Below are positions 36,831 through 46,112 of a DNA stretch of 48,284 nt, one piece after another. Source of the DNA: Candidatus Doudnabacteria bacterium (lineage in GTDB: Bacteria; Patescibacteriota; Dojkabacteria; J137; JAEUSD01); NCBI GenBank assembly GCA_016788825.1, contig JAEUSD010000009.1, forward strand, positions 1 through 48,284. The letters are read 5' to 3'. The position numbers were made by a program, and so were the translations under genes. The notes under the pieces were generated by a model. The model worked only from the letters and a program-made list of their open reading frames with translations. It did not search any database and was not told where the DNA came from. How positions within the stretch are numbered: position 1 is the first letter of the stretch; each line of letters opens with the position of its first letter.

Positions 36831-38482
36831 TGCAAGGTCTCCAAGATATTTTGAATACAGCGAATACGTGGATCTCTGCGGGCGAACAGCGGGTGAAAGC
36901 TCTCACTCCGCCAAAGCTCGTGCCGCTGTTCGCCCTGATCGTATTTGCCATCTTTTGGGGTGGGTTACTTAGTTACACAGGAACATTAAATTCAGGATTC
37001 CACTTCATCGATGATCACGAGATGGTGAGAATTGATGCTGACTTGGACCAAAAAGGATTTTTCCCTACTACATCTGAGTGGCTCCAGCGCGACCTCGGTC
37101 TGCGTTTCCGCCCTTTCTATTACATTCATCGCGTCACCAGTGTCCAGGTCTTTGGAACCGACTTCCAGGCATTATCCTTACAAAATTTGGGATTGGCTAT
37201 TCTGACCTCATGGTTATTATTTATGTTTGTAAGGCGTCTCGGTTATTCCAATGTGAAGTCTGCTGTCTTCTCTTTCATGACTCTTTTAGGTGCCCAGGCG
37301 GCAATTTGGTGGCGTCTCGGGCCAAACGAAACTATTGGGATGTTCTGCCTTAGTCTGAGTTTATTCCTGCTGGCAAACAGTCTTTTTGGAACTCGTTACT
37401 CGAGACTACAGAAAGTTCTGTCTATCTTATTTATGGTGTTTGCCAGCCTGACAAAAGAAGCTTTTGTGGCATTCATCCCTGCATATTTATTCTTAAACTG
37501 GTGGCTGATTCAGACCAAAGAAAATATCTCGCCTATCAAAGCTATTTGGGCAAATATTAAAACGAATGTTTTGCTTTTGGTGATTATGGCGATCGAAGCT
37601 GTGTTCATTTTCTTTGTGGTAGGTGTGAACAAGATCGGATATGCTGGCGCGGGACAAGAGACATTAAACCCAAAAACATTACTCGCAACCTTCAATACTT
37701 TGGCCGAAGAAGGTAGCCTGCGGATCATTGGGATTTTGTTGGCTGCATCAATTGTATTGGTAGTTATCAAAGCATTGCGAAGCGGATTGGATAAACAGAG
37801 GCTCCAATACAGCGCTAAGATCTTTTTCTACTCCTTGTGCTTGTTTGGCCTGATTGTATTCCCTCAAGTGATTCTTTACGCCAAATCTGGGATTTATGAG
37901 CGATATTTGGTACCTGGGACGCTAGGCTTCGCCTTCTTGTTTATCTTTGTATGGTACTGGGGACAAAATCTGCTAAATAACAAGATTGCAAAGTACGCGC
38001 TTACGCTATTGGCGTTCGTATTGTTACTACCCGTGATGCGGATAGATGCCAAGAACGCCCTGATGGCCGCGAAAGTGTTTGCTGTCGAAGGAGAAAATAT
38101 CAACGCGGCCTTGCAGACAGCTGCTTCCAACAGTGAACCTACCGACCCAATTGTTGTTGTCGCCGAACCGCTCTACAACTTCGAAGAAGGCTATTCACTC
38201 AAAGCGTACATGACAATTGCGGCTAAACGACCAAACTTGTATTTTGAAGTTATCAATCTAGCCTCTGCTAAAAGCGATTTCGAAGATGACCTTATCAATG
38301 GGTTCACCAGTTTCTTGGAGGCCAAACATGTGAGTCTATTGGAAGATAAGTCTTCAGTACCGGTGGTATTTGTGTTCAAGACTGTGGATGAGCTTTTCCT
38401 AGAGAAATCTACTTGGTTCGACGCCAGCAACTACGAGAAACAGGCGTTCGAGAAATATATTGTGTACTCTCTCAAAGACTAA
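36830..38482 (+). CDS. Polytopic GT-C-type membrane glycosyltransferase
   Basis: This 550-residue membrane protein has about ten helices, followed by a soluble C-terminal domain of about 130 residues. The first extracytoplasmic loop contains HFIDDHEMVR, the acidic motif expected for GT-C enzymes that use polyprenyl-phosphate sugars (as in ArnT or PMT). It follows the GtrB-like and SMR genes, completing a load-flip-transfer set. Its ATG overlaps the preceding stop by 1 nt; its 3' end overlaps the convergent methyltransferase by 4 nt. Confidence 0.8.
   Translation: MQGLQDILNTANTWISAGEQRVKALTPPKLVPLFALIVFAIFWGGLLSYTGTLNSGFHFIDDHEMVRIDADLDQKGFFPTTSEWLQRDLGLRFRPFYYIHRVTSVQVFGTDFQALSLQNLGLAILTSWLLFMFVRRLGYSNVKSAVFSFMTLLGAQAAIWWRLGPNETIGMFCLSLSLFLLANSLFGTRYSRLQKVLSILFMVFASLTKEAFVAFIPAYLFLNWWLIQTKENISPIKAIWANIKTNVLLLVIMAIEAVFIFFVVGVNKIGYAGAGQETLNPKTLLATFNTLAEEGSLRIIGILLAASIVLVVIKALRSGLDKQRLQYSAKIFFYSLCLFGLIVFPQVILYAKSGIYERYLVPGTLGFAFLFIFVWYWGQNLLNNKIAKYALTLLAFVLLLPVMRIDAKNALMAAKVFAVEGENINAALQTAASNSEPTDPIVVVAEPLYNFEEGYSLKAYMTIAAKRPNLYFEVINLASAKSDFEDDLINGFTSFLEAKHVSLLEDKSSVPVVFVFKTVDELFLEKSTWFDASNYEKQAFEKYIVYSLKD
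36880..36935. repeat. 13-bp perfect inverted repeat inside GT-C gene, 30-nt spacer
   Basis: GGGCGAACAGCGG (36880-36892) and CCGCTGTTCGCCC (36923-36935), just before the first transmembrane helix. Confidence 0.8.
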
Positions 38483-39516
38483 TCCACATGCATGAACTGC
38501 TTCATGTGCAGCATGTCGCTAAAGGTTTTGCTCTGCAATGTCGGCACTACAAAGCTCTTTTGCAGATAATTTGCTTGCACAAGCAGAGAGATAAAGGCTT
38601 GGCTCAAAGAGTCGGAATTGAAGAGCGACTGTAATTCCTCTTGTTTTGCACCGTCCAAGCTTTCTTGCAGCCAAACATATTTACCGTACAGTCGCTCGCG
38701 GTATTTGTTTGCTAAGACATGCTTCACGTTCTTCAATGAAGCTGGCTTCGATTTATATGCTTCTTGCAACAGCTTCTTGTTCGTTGCTGATTGTAGAAGT
38801 TTATTAAACACTCCAATTTCTAACACCTTAGGTAGCAACTTCTCCTTACTGAACATATGGAAATCTCCACCGTTTGTATAGAGTGTAAGCCCAAATTTCT
38901 GAGCAATGAACTTCAAGGTGTTCACAGTGTAAAGTGCAGTGTGCTGACCATGTTCGCGGCCGTAGTACCACCACTCCTCAGGGTCTGGAACTAATTCCGG
39001 CCGCATATTGGTCGAAAATATGATGGTGTCTGACATTTCCAACATTTTTTCCATTTCGGGCATCGGGGTAACGAAATGTTCGAAGGTTTCGAATGCCGTG
39101 AGGGCTTTCAGCTCGCCCATGTCTGGTTGGTATTCGAAACCGCGAGCAACTAGGTTTGTAGTGTAAATATCTTGCCAGTAGAAGTCGTAGCCAAGGTCGC
39201 GCATTAACCTGGTAAATATCCCGTAGCCTCCAGCGTAATCCAGATATTTAGCTTGTGGATCTAGTAGTAATGAAATGATCACAGACACAAATACAGAGTA
39301 ATTCAGGTTCCTGGAAATGATTCCTGTGTCTGTGAGATTGATCGGCGAAGCGTAAGCTTCGTCCAGCCAATATGGCTCTTCTACCTGCATGAATTCGCAG
39401 TGATCACATACGTAATATTTCACGTCATGTTTTTTCATCACCTTGGTCGTGAACACGTAACGGGAGTCTTGTCCGCATACGCGACAAGGTATCGAATTAT
39501 TGGAAGAGTTTGCCAT
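38479..39516 (-). CDS. Methyltransferase-like protein with N-terminal zinc ribbon
   Basis: The 345-residue product starts with a four-cysteine knot (CRVCG...CDHC, residues 11-40). It continues with a class I SAM-methyltransferase-like domain (KYLDYAGGYGIFTRLMRDLG at about 92-111) that includes FETFEHFVTP. A C-terminal helical region follows. This layout matches sugar C- or O-methyltransferase families in glycan clusters. It is the last gene of the right-hand minus-strand operon and overlaps the preceding gene by 20 nt. Confidence 0.8.
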   Translation of the reverse strand: MANSSNNSIPCRVCGQDSRYVFTTKVMKKHDVKYYVCDHCEFMQVEEPYWLDEAYASPINLTDTGIISRNLNYSVFVSVIISLLLDPQAKYLDYAGGYGIFTRLMRDLGYDFYWQDIYTTNLVARGFEYQPDMGELKALTAFETFEHFVTPMPEMEKMLEMSDTIIFSTNMRPELVPDPEEWWYYGREHGQHTALYTVNTLKFIAQKFGLTLYTNGGDFHMFSKEKLLPKVLEIGVFNKLLQSATNKKLLQEAYKSKPASLKNVKHVLANKYRERLYGKYVWLQESLDGAKQEELQSLFNSDSLSQAFISLLVQANYLQKSFVVPTLQSKTFSDMLHMKQFMHVD

Positions 39517-40420
39517 AGAATCTGGTTAATAAGCTAGGTTTTGAATTAGATATGCCAAATATGTGTTTGGCTGTGAAAGAATCTGCCGCTGCATCTGCCA
39601 AAACAAATTTAGGATGTTGCAGCGGCATGGTCATCGGCTGTGTAGGAAGGTTTGCGACCTTGGTGTCCACACCGGTGGTGTGAGTAGCGTCTGGCGCAAA
39701 CCCAATATTTGAAACCAGGTTCACGTTTGGCATCACGCACAAGCCGTTATTTCGCACAATATTGAAAATATGTTGGAAGTCCCAAGTATCCAAGCGATTT
39801 TGGTGCACTAGTTCAAAATTATTGAGCCAAAATCGCTGCTCGGCTACATCTGAAAATACATTGGCAATCTGATTTGTTCTGGTAAATTCAGGGAGATCTT
39901 GCACTGTCACATCGTATTTCTCCCACACGCGCTTCCATGTAGCCCAGCCCCAGATGTGAGCGTATTTACTGAAATAGTAACTAGCCTCACCCCGACGCTG
40001 CCCGGCTTGGAAATTATCCCCACTGATATGCATCACACGTTCATCGTCTCGGTATCTGCGCAGCATTTCCTCACAAAAGAAAAAGAACGAAGGCTCTGGC
40101 AGACAGTCATCTTCCAAAATAATCCCTTCGGCTTCCTGGCCGAAAAACCACGAGATCGCTTCACTCACAGCTACTTTGCAACCTAGGTTTTGATCACGGA
40201 AAAGGGTTTGTACATCACATTCCCAATCAACTTGCTTCACAATATCTCTCACCGCTGCAACCTTCTCCGCTTCGCCGACCTTGTCGGCTCGCGGTCCATC
40301 AACCGCAACATACAACTTGGCTGGTTTCACCTCACGGATCACCTCGAACACTTTTCGAGTAGGCTCAGGCCTATTGAATAGTACAAACAGTACCGGAGTT
40401 AAGAGATTTTGCGTTTCCAT
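39497..40420 (-). CDS. GT-A glycosyltransferase-like protein (HlpA-like nucleotide-diphospho-sugar transferase)
   Basis: The 307-residue product has LFVLFNRPEPTRKVFEVIR, YVAVDGPR, and the metal-binding ILEDDCLPEPSFFFF. Further on are FSKYAHIWGWATWKR and DFQHIFNI. This pattern is typical of the family annotated as hemolytic-protein-like or nucleotide-diphospho-sugar transferase, a GT-A fold found in surface glycan clusters. Substrate unknown. An 11-bp inverted repeat (39793-39803 with 39827-39837) lies within it. It overlaps both neighbours. Confidence 0.83.
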   Translation of the reverse strand: METQNLLTPVLFVLFNRPEPTRKVFEVIREVKPAKLYVAVDGPRADKVGEAEKVAAVRDIVKQVDWECDVQTLFRDQNLGCKVAVSEAISWFFGQEAEGIILEDDCLPEPSFFFFCEEMLRRYRDDERVMHISGDNFQAGQRRGEASYYFSKYAHIWGWATWKRVWEKYDVTVQDLPEFTRTNQIANVFSDVAEQRFWLNNFELVHQNRLDTWDFQHIFNIVRNNGLCVMPNVNLVSNIGFAPDATHTTGVDTKVANLPTQPMTMPLQHPKFVLADAAADSFTAKHIFGISNSKPSLLTRFYGKLFQ

Positions 40421-41322
40421 CCGATGATTCGATTCAAAATATCCTTAATTGGGCGAGGTAAAAACTTTCCACCTAGATCATAAAGTCTTCTGAATACCCT
40501 TTCCTTGATAAGTTTGAGTGGGTAGTAATACTGTCTCCAACCTAAGCGTTTACGGTATTCTTTTTTCATAGCTTTATCCTCCGGCTCAAACACTTGCAAC
40601 CAGTACTCCCCTTGAGTACTCTTTGCAGCATCATGATAAACCTGTGCTGCCACAAACTGGTGCAGCTTAGCAAATTTAGCGCCAGCAAATAGGAATTTTA
40701 GCCACAGGTCGATATCCATCACGTAATGCAGATTCTCGTTCACCCCCCCCACACGATCAATAAGTTCCTTGGTATAAAATATTGCCGGCTGTTGGGGAGC
40801 AATCTGCTCATACAACATTGAATAAATAGATGGAATGTTGTGAGATGCACGCCAAATTTCCTTGCCATCTCCGTCATAACCCACTGTATCTCCCACCACC
40901 ACATCAGCACCTGTGGATTGAAAAACTCTCAACATAGAAGAAATCACTTGGCCAATATAGTAATCATCTGAGTTCAGCCATGTTGTATATTGCCCAACTG
41001 CTTTCGCAAAACCCTGATTGATAGCATCAGATTGACCTTTGTCTTTCTTGCTCTCATATCGAAAACTGATCCCAAGGTTTTTGTTAAAACGCGATTTAGG
41101 TTTGTAAAACTTTAGGCCTGCTTCCTCTGCCACCATATCCCCCGCTAAGACTTCAGCCTCATACTTTTGGATTATTCCCACCGTCTGATCTGTCGAAGCG
41201 CCATCCATGATTATATAGTCTATAAAAAAGTCACCTGCTTGACCTAGAATACTTTCGATAGTCTTGGAAATGAATTTACCTTGGTTATATGTGGGAGTGA
41301 TTATTGAAAAGATTGGTTTCAT
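40399..41322 (-). CDS. GT2 glycosyltransferase
   Basis: The 307-residue GT-A protein starts FSIITPTYNQGKFI. It has YIIMDGASTDQT, an insert of about 45 residues before YESKKDKGQSDAINQG, and the metal motif LNSDDYY. It is a clear paralogue of the GT2 at 31481-32452. It overlaps the next gene by 22 nt and lies 34 nt after the GT4 at 41357. A transfer step in the same polymer is likely. Confidence 0.88.
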   Translation of the reverse strand: MKPIFSIITPTYNQGKFISKTIESILGQAGDFFIDYIIMDGASTDQTVGIIQKYEAEVLAGDMVAEEAGLKFYKPKSRFNKNLGISFRYESKKDKGQSDAINQGFAKAVGQYTTWLNSDDYYIGQVISSMLRVFQSTGADVVVGDTVGYDGDGKEIWRASHNIPSIYSMLYEQIAPQQPAIFYTKELIDRVGGVNENLHYVMDIDLWLKFLFAGAKFAKLHQFVAAQVYHDAAKSTQGEYWLQVFEPEDKAMKKEYRKRLGWRQYYYPLKLIKERVFRRLYDLGGKFLPRPIKDILNRIIGWKRKIS

Positions 41323-41356
41323 GACTTATGGTTCTTAATAAATTTGGGAACTTATT

Positions 41357-42523
41357 TTACACTATACTCTCGTAAATGCTTCTTGTCTGCTCAGCAGTTT
41401 TGCGCCAAGAGAAAAGTTTTGCCCTTTCGGTTCCTTTTTGTATAAGTTGTTTTCTAGTGTCTGTATTATATATCACATCAGAAATGGCGACTTTCATAGC
41501 TGCGAGATCTTTGGGATCGAAATAAACTGCCGCATCGCCGCCAGCTTCGGGAGTGGAACCAGTATTACTTGCTACTACAGGACAGCCAGCTGAAAACGCT
41601 TCAATCACGGGAATGTTGAAGCCTTCATAGTAAGTTGGTGTTATTAGTGCCAATGCTTTTTTATAACAAGTCGCAATTGAGGCATCGTCGGAGCCAGCGA
41701 AAATTATCTTTTCTTTCACACCCAATATATCAAAGAACTCTAGTTCATTTGGTTTAAACCCTCCCCCACCCGCGCAGACTAACCGTAATTCCGGGTCGGC
41801 CTCAGCAAGCTTCGCAAACACGCGGGCGAAAAAGTAGAAGTTTTTATAAAACTCTCGATTCCCCACGTGTAGGATGAACTTCTCCGGCAAGTTCAAGGCT
41901 GGATTTTCTGCCATCGTGTCGAGCGAACTTGCCAGGTGGGTAACTACAATTTTCTCAGGATCAATGTCATAGATTTTCACAAGATCATCTTTAGTCTTTT
42001 GGGAGATCGCAATTATCTTTGCCGCATTTTCGGCAAGCTTACGACGTGGCACATAAGACGTATCCCACATCATCAATTCGGGAAATATCTCATGGATTAG
42101 ATCATAAAATGTGATCACATAAGGTTTGTTTCCAATGTGATCGAGAAAATATGGATCGTAGTTAGTGCAATGAAGTACATCAAAATCCCCCTTCTTTATT
42201 GCCGCAATACTCACTGACCTATTCTCTGCCCAAGTATCTACAAACTTGTTGTTGATCAGTTTACTGTACAGACTGAAAAGTCTTCCCTTGCCACGGAATT
42301 GCATGGTGGGCAAGAAATCTTTAATTGTCATCGTATCCGGATCAATCGCCTTTTCAGCCGCAAATGTGGAATTTTTCAGGTAAAAGTTGGGGCTGTATTT
42401 CAAAGCGAGTTCAAAATCCAATCTACCTGTTTCTTTATGATCTTTCATCAGTTCATAGAAATACCTGGAGATGCCTCCGTATGCTTGCCACTGAAAGATT
42501 TGGTAGTCGTAAAGTACTTTCAT
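41357..42523 (-). CDS. Glycosyltransferase family 4
   Basis: The 388-residue GT4 protein begins MKVLYDYQIFQWQAYGGISRYF, the pattern of WbpY/MtfB-like mannosyltransferases. It contains IIAISQKTKDDLVK, FILHVGNREFYKN and the donor loop LITPTYYEGFNIPVIEA with conserved glutamates. It is 2 nt downstream of the large GT2 gene. Given the gmd-fcl genes nearby, mannose or fucose are plausible donors, which is an inference from context. Confidence 0.9.
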   Translation of the reverse strand: MKVLYDYQIFQWQAYGGISRYFYELMKDHKETGRLDFELALKYSPNFYLKNSTFAAEKAIDPDTMTIKDFLPTMQFRGKGRLFSLYSKLINNKFVDTWAENRSVSIAAIKKGDFDVLHCTNYDPYFLDHIGNKPYVITFYDLIHEIFPELMMWDTSYVPRRKLAENAAKIIAISQKTKDDLVKIYDIDPEKIVVTHLASSLDTMAENPALNLPEKFILHVGNREFYKNFYFFARVFAKLAEADPELRLVCAGGGGFKPNELEFFDILGVKEKIIFAGSDDASIATCYKKALALITPTYYEGFNIPVIEAFSAGCPVVASNTGSTPEAGGDAAVYFDPKDLAAMKVAISDVIYNTDTRKQLIQKGTERAKLFSWRKTAEQTRSIYESIV

Positions 42524-42525
42524 GT

Positions 42526-44178
42526 TTATTCAAAAAGTATGTAAGCTTCTGAGAAATCTTCGGCTATGAAATAGTCAACCATCCCTGCCTTCTGAAGGTA
42601 AGGAAGAGATAGATAGAAATAATCGAAGTAACCGTTTTTCTGCACCTTTAATTCCAATCCGTATTGGTTTAAGTATTTATCCATATCGATAATTGCTGGG
42701 GCATACGTGCGTGTATCCGGGAAGATACGTGGCCCAAACTCAAAGCACAAAAATTTATGTCTTTGCCCTACTCCGATAATGTTATCGATCTTTACCGGAT
42801 AATCTTTATCTATCGGGATGCTGTGTGCTTTATCTTTTGTCGTCATTTTCATCAAAATTGGCCTTTGGGTACGCGAGACCGTCTTTCCGAAATCCGGGTT
42901 CTTATAATGAGAACCATCAAATGCTGCGATCAGCTCTCTGTTTGAATCAAACCACGAAGATTGGGGACGTAAGTCATATACTCCATAATCTGTTGGGTGC
43001 CACATATGATACATTTTTATCTTCTCATCCAACCACACAGTGTTGATACCTTGGCGGAACATTCGTTTATCTAGCTCCAAATCCTCTGCACCCCAGTAAA
43101 ATATGTTCTCGTTGAATCCACCTAGGTCACTGATCTCTTGGCGATAAATCATCTGAAATCCTCCTAATTGGTTTTTATCTCCCAGCCAAGCATCTGCGGC
43201 ATTTCCATTTTCCTTTAACCACCAAGGGCGACAGTGTACCACTGTCGCCGGTTTCAACTGCGCAAATGCCGTGCCTAAGATGTCATCCATGAAGACCATG
43301 TCCATATCTGTAGTTACTACTACATCACTCTCAGCATTCCGTATCCCAATATTTAACGCCCAGGCCCGGCTCCATGGTCGGCCTTGAGTTTCTGTGCGGA
43401 TCAACTTTAGTCCATATTTATTGCAAATGGTTCTGATCGACTGGGCTTGCTTGTCTTTGCTTCCATAATCCACTACGAGTACTTCGAACCCTACGGAGGA
43501 ATACTTTGCCAAAGACTTGACCGAAGTGATCAGGCGCTCTGGTTCGCGATCGCGTAGTGGATAAACCACGCTAAGTTGCACGTCTTTGTTCAATTTGCTG
43601 GCTTTGATATCCTCGTCTGAAAATTGCAAAAGCTCTTCAAAGCCAACTGCGAGGTTGATGCCAAACTTGTCTTCTTTGCTTTCCAACTCCTCATTGTTTA
43701 TCTTTTGAGTGGAAAGCAATAAGTACACTCCGTTCTGGAAGTCAGCTAGGTGTTTGGCCAACACTTCGTGACCATTTTGTGGGTCGACGATTTCATTTAC
43801 ATTGCCAAGTCCTTTGATGACTGAGTATAAACTGTGTTCCATTTCCAAGTAAGTCTTGAGGACTTTCTGTTGCTGATCTTTGTGGATCGAAAGTCCGTGG
43901 AGATCTGACTCGGTGAGGTGGTCTATATTGCGATTTATGCTGGAGATAAGGAAGGCTAAGATGTCTTTCTTTTGCTCAAGCGTCACGTCTTTGCGCAGCG
44001 CGTACTTGGCTAGTGACTCGTTGAGCCGCTCGGCTGCATCGATGTAGACTTCGATTACTTTATTTACGTCTGCTTTGCGAGCGACGAGTGTCTCAATCTT
44101 ATAGGTGAGTAATTTATTACTCAGTAATACCCAGAGTTTGAAAATATTTAAGAGTACTATGTTCTTGATGAAGTTCAT
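42526..44178 (-). CDS. Large GT2-type glycosyltransferase with helical N-terminal domain
   Basis: In this 550-residue protein the first 190 residues look helical and are unrecognised. The GT-A domain starts near LSVVYPLRDREPERL, with VVDYGSKD, the metal motif TTDMDMVFMDD and WGAEDLELDKRMFRQG, a galactosyltransferase-type C-terminal motif. The last 110 residues are another unknown domain. The motif set resembles chondroitin-polymerase-like or GalNAc-transferase-like GT2 enzymes. A 10-bp hairpin lies at 43227-43249. It is 2 nt downstream of a GT4 gene. Confidence 0.83.
   Translation of the reverse strand: MNFIKNIVLLNIFKLWVLLSNKLLTYKIETLVARKADVNKVIEVYIDAAERLNESLAKYALRKDVTLEQKKDILAFLISSINRNIDHLTESDLHGLSIHKDQQQKVLKTYLEMEHSLYSVIKGLGNVNEIVDPQNGHEVLAKHLADFQNGVYLLLSTQKINNEELESKEDKFGINLAVGFEELLQFSDEDIKASKLNKDVQLSVVYPLRDREPERLITSVKSLAKYSSVGFEVLVVDYGSKDKQAQSIRTICNKYGLKLIRTETQGRPWSRAWALNIGIRNAESDVVVTTDMDMVFMDDILGTAFAQLKPATVVHCRPWWLKENGNAADAWLGDKNQLGGFQMIYRQEISDLGGFNENIFYWGAEDLELDKRMFRQGINTVWLDEKIKMYHMWHPTDYGVYDLRPQSSWFDSNRELIAAFDGSHYKNPDFGKTVSRTQRPILMKMTTKDKAHSIPIDKDYPVKIDNIIGVGQRHKFLCFEFGPRIFPDTRTYAPAIIDMDKYLNQYGLELKVQKNGYFDYFYLSLPYLQKAGMVDYFIAEDFSEAYILFE
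43227..43249. repeat. Perfect hairpin inside GT2 CDS, 10-bp stem, 3-nt loop
   Basis: GGCGACAGTG, loop TAC, CACTGTCGCC. It encodes PATVVHCR in the catalytic domain. Confidence 0.88.
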
Positions 44179-44180
44179 AA

Positions 44181-45371
44181 TTATGACTTATTAAATTCTT
44201 TTATACTCTCTTCGTAAAATTGTACAACTTGCTTCACGATGACCTCCGGTCTCAATAACTCAATTCGTTTCTGAGCGGCTGACCCAATATTCTGGATTTC
44301 CTTTTCACTCAATGTTAGCACCTTATTTACTACCCTTGCCAAATCTGAAGCATCACCTAACTTGCACAAAAAGCCACTCTCCCCATCTGTAATCAGTTGA
44401 TCGAAACTAGCCCCTCGCGTGCCTACTACTACCTTTCCAAAAGCCATTGCCTCGATGCAGGTGTTTGGGAAGTTGTCGTACAAAGATGGTAAGACTATGG
44501 CGTATGCATTCTGGATAACTGGAAAAAGTTGTTCGTGAGGAAGCCGATTGTAATGAAGGACTCTATCACTTCCTATTTCTTGAATGTGTTCTAAGATACC
44601 AGGCTCAGGTTTACCTATAAATACAAAATTTAGATCTTTATTTTCTTCAAGTAGTTGGGGTAGCATTTCAACTATTACCCGTACACCTTTCAACCTAGAA
44701 ACTGTTCCCCAATAGAGAAGATACTTCTTTCCTTTTAAGTTGTCGTTATAAAAAGAATTGTCTAGTTCTTTTGTCTCTAGTATGAAAGGTGTTTCAATTA
44801 TTTTCACACTCAGCCCCAGATCTTTCTCAACTGCTTGAGCAGTGAGCTTACTTGGCCCAAATATAGCATCAGCTCTTTTGAGCGCTTGCTTCTCATTTAG
44901 TTCAACTTGTACTTCATCCGCAGAAGGAGCAGTTATTCCACGAGCTGCCCTAAATAATGGCTCGTAACTAGACAGCCTTGTAATGGACGGAATATTTTGA
45001 GGGCGGAAATAGCCCATTGCTCCATAACTAGAATGCTGCACAATATCGAAGTGCTCAACCTCATTTACCTCTTTTACACGGTTATTTAAGGTCTTTCCCA
45101 TCTGCAGCCACATAGACGCCAGTCCTGGTTTTTGGCCAACAAGGAGCCCTTTGAATTTGCTAAAAAGATCTTCAGATTCCGGGATAACTCGATAGACTTT
45201 GATTCCTTCAAAGTCTAGAACCTCTTCCTTATCCGATCCAACAAATACATAGGGTTGATGTCCCTGTGAAATAAGCGCTAACGAGATGCGATATAAGTAA
45301 TTTGCTAACCCGCCATCATAAGTCGCTTGTTCAGTTATAAATTCAGGGGTTACGAAGGCGATTTTCATCAT
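44181..45371 (-). CDS. Glycosyltransferase family 4
   Basis: This 396-residue GT4 protein starts KIAFVTPEFITEQATYDGGL. It has IFGPSKLTAQAVEKDL, YLLYWGTVSRLKGV and the donor loop IVLPSLYDNFPNTCIEAMAFG with conserved glutamate. Two consecutive ATG codons (45371, 45368) overlap the stop of the preceding methyltransferase gene; either may be used. This part of the window is more AT-rich than the housekeeping region. Confidence 0.9.
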   Translation of the reverse strand: MMKIAFVTPEFITEQATYDGGLANYLYRISLALISQGHQPYVFVGSDKEEVLDFEGIKVYRVIPESEDLFSKFKGLLVGQKPGLASMWLQMGKTLNNRVKEVNEVEHFDIVQHSSYGAMGYFRPQNIPSITRLSSYEPLFRAARGITAPSADEVQVELNEKQALKRADAIFGPSKLTAQAVEKDLGLSVKIIETPFILETKELDNSFYNDNLKGKKYLLYWGTVSRLKGVRVIVEMLPQLLEENKDLNFVFIGKPEPGILEHIQEIGSDRVLHYNRLPHEQLFPVIQNAYAIVLPSLYDNFPNTCIEAMAFGKVVVGTRGASFDQLITDGESGFLCKLGDASDLARVVNKVLTLSEKEIQNIGSAAQKRIELLRPEVIVKQVVQFYEESIKEFNKS

Positions 45372-46090
45372 TTTTTCTGAAATATATATACATATTTGGG
45401 AATCTTTTCGTTGTACTTTTTTCCCAGAATACTCACAACTTCAAAACCTGCCACACCTGCAGCCGTTTTTACGTCGCTTTCGGAGTATCGCTTCTTGTAT
45501 TCACTCACCGCCCTCTCCTTCTCCGGCTTATGGAGATCAGAAGTAAGATACTGATTATTCTCTACTTGATCATATGCTTTATCTATTATGTCTATTAACA
45601 TAAAGCCGCCTTTGGCCAAATGCGTACTATAAGTTTCTAAAAACTTTGTGAGGTCAAAACTTTCCACTAAAAATGTCCAGTTTAGAGAAATGATTGCTTT
45701 GTAATCTGAACGTGGGAACTCTTTGGGTTTCAAGCCGTCCTCATGCCAAAGATGTATATTGCTACCCGTACTGTTATTTAGCTGTTTTGCTATGCTTAAT
45801 AATTTATCGTCAATATCAGTCCCATATAGCTCTGTAAATCCCTGTTGTGCAAACCAGATCAAATTAGACGCTATTCCGCAACCTGTTTCTAAAATAGGAT
45901 CAGACGCTGCTAACCTGCTAGCTAGCCAGAAAGATGATTCCCATACATCCCACCTATTTGGTCGTTCCTTCACTATGTAAGAAAACCAACTATGCACACC
46001 TTCTTTTTCAACCAAGGAATCAACCAGTTTTTGGTCAATTTGAATTTCCCGTTTGTTTAGAAACTTTGCAATTTTTCCTTTAATACTCAT
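45368..46090 (-). CDS. Class I SAM-dependent methyltransferase
   Basis: The 240-residue product has motif I as ILETGCGIASNLIWFA, the acidic YGTDIDDKLL, and AIISLNWTFLVES. These fit Methyltransf_11/25-type small-molecule methyltransferases. It lies between a GT4/deacetylase-like fusion (22-nt gap) and a GT4 gene (4-nt overlap), so a sugar O-methylation or lipid-carrier modification is likely. The acceptor cannot be told from sequence. Confidence 0.85.
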   Translation of the reverse strand: MSIKGKIAKFLNKREIQIDQKLVDSLVEKEGVHSWFSYIVKERPNRWDVWESSFWLASRLAASDPILETGCGIASNLIWFAQQGFTELYGTDIDDKLLSIAKQLNNSTGSNIHLWHEDGLKPKEFPRSDYKAIISLNWTFLVESFDLTKFLETYSTHLAKGGFMLIDIIDKAYDQVENNQYLTSDLHKPEKERAVSEYKKRYSESDVKTAAGVAGFEVVSILGKKYNEKIPKYVYIFQKK

Positions 46091-46112
46091 AGAATTTAAT
46101 TAACATTTAAAA

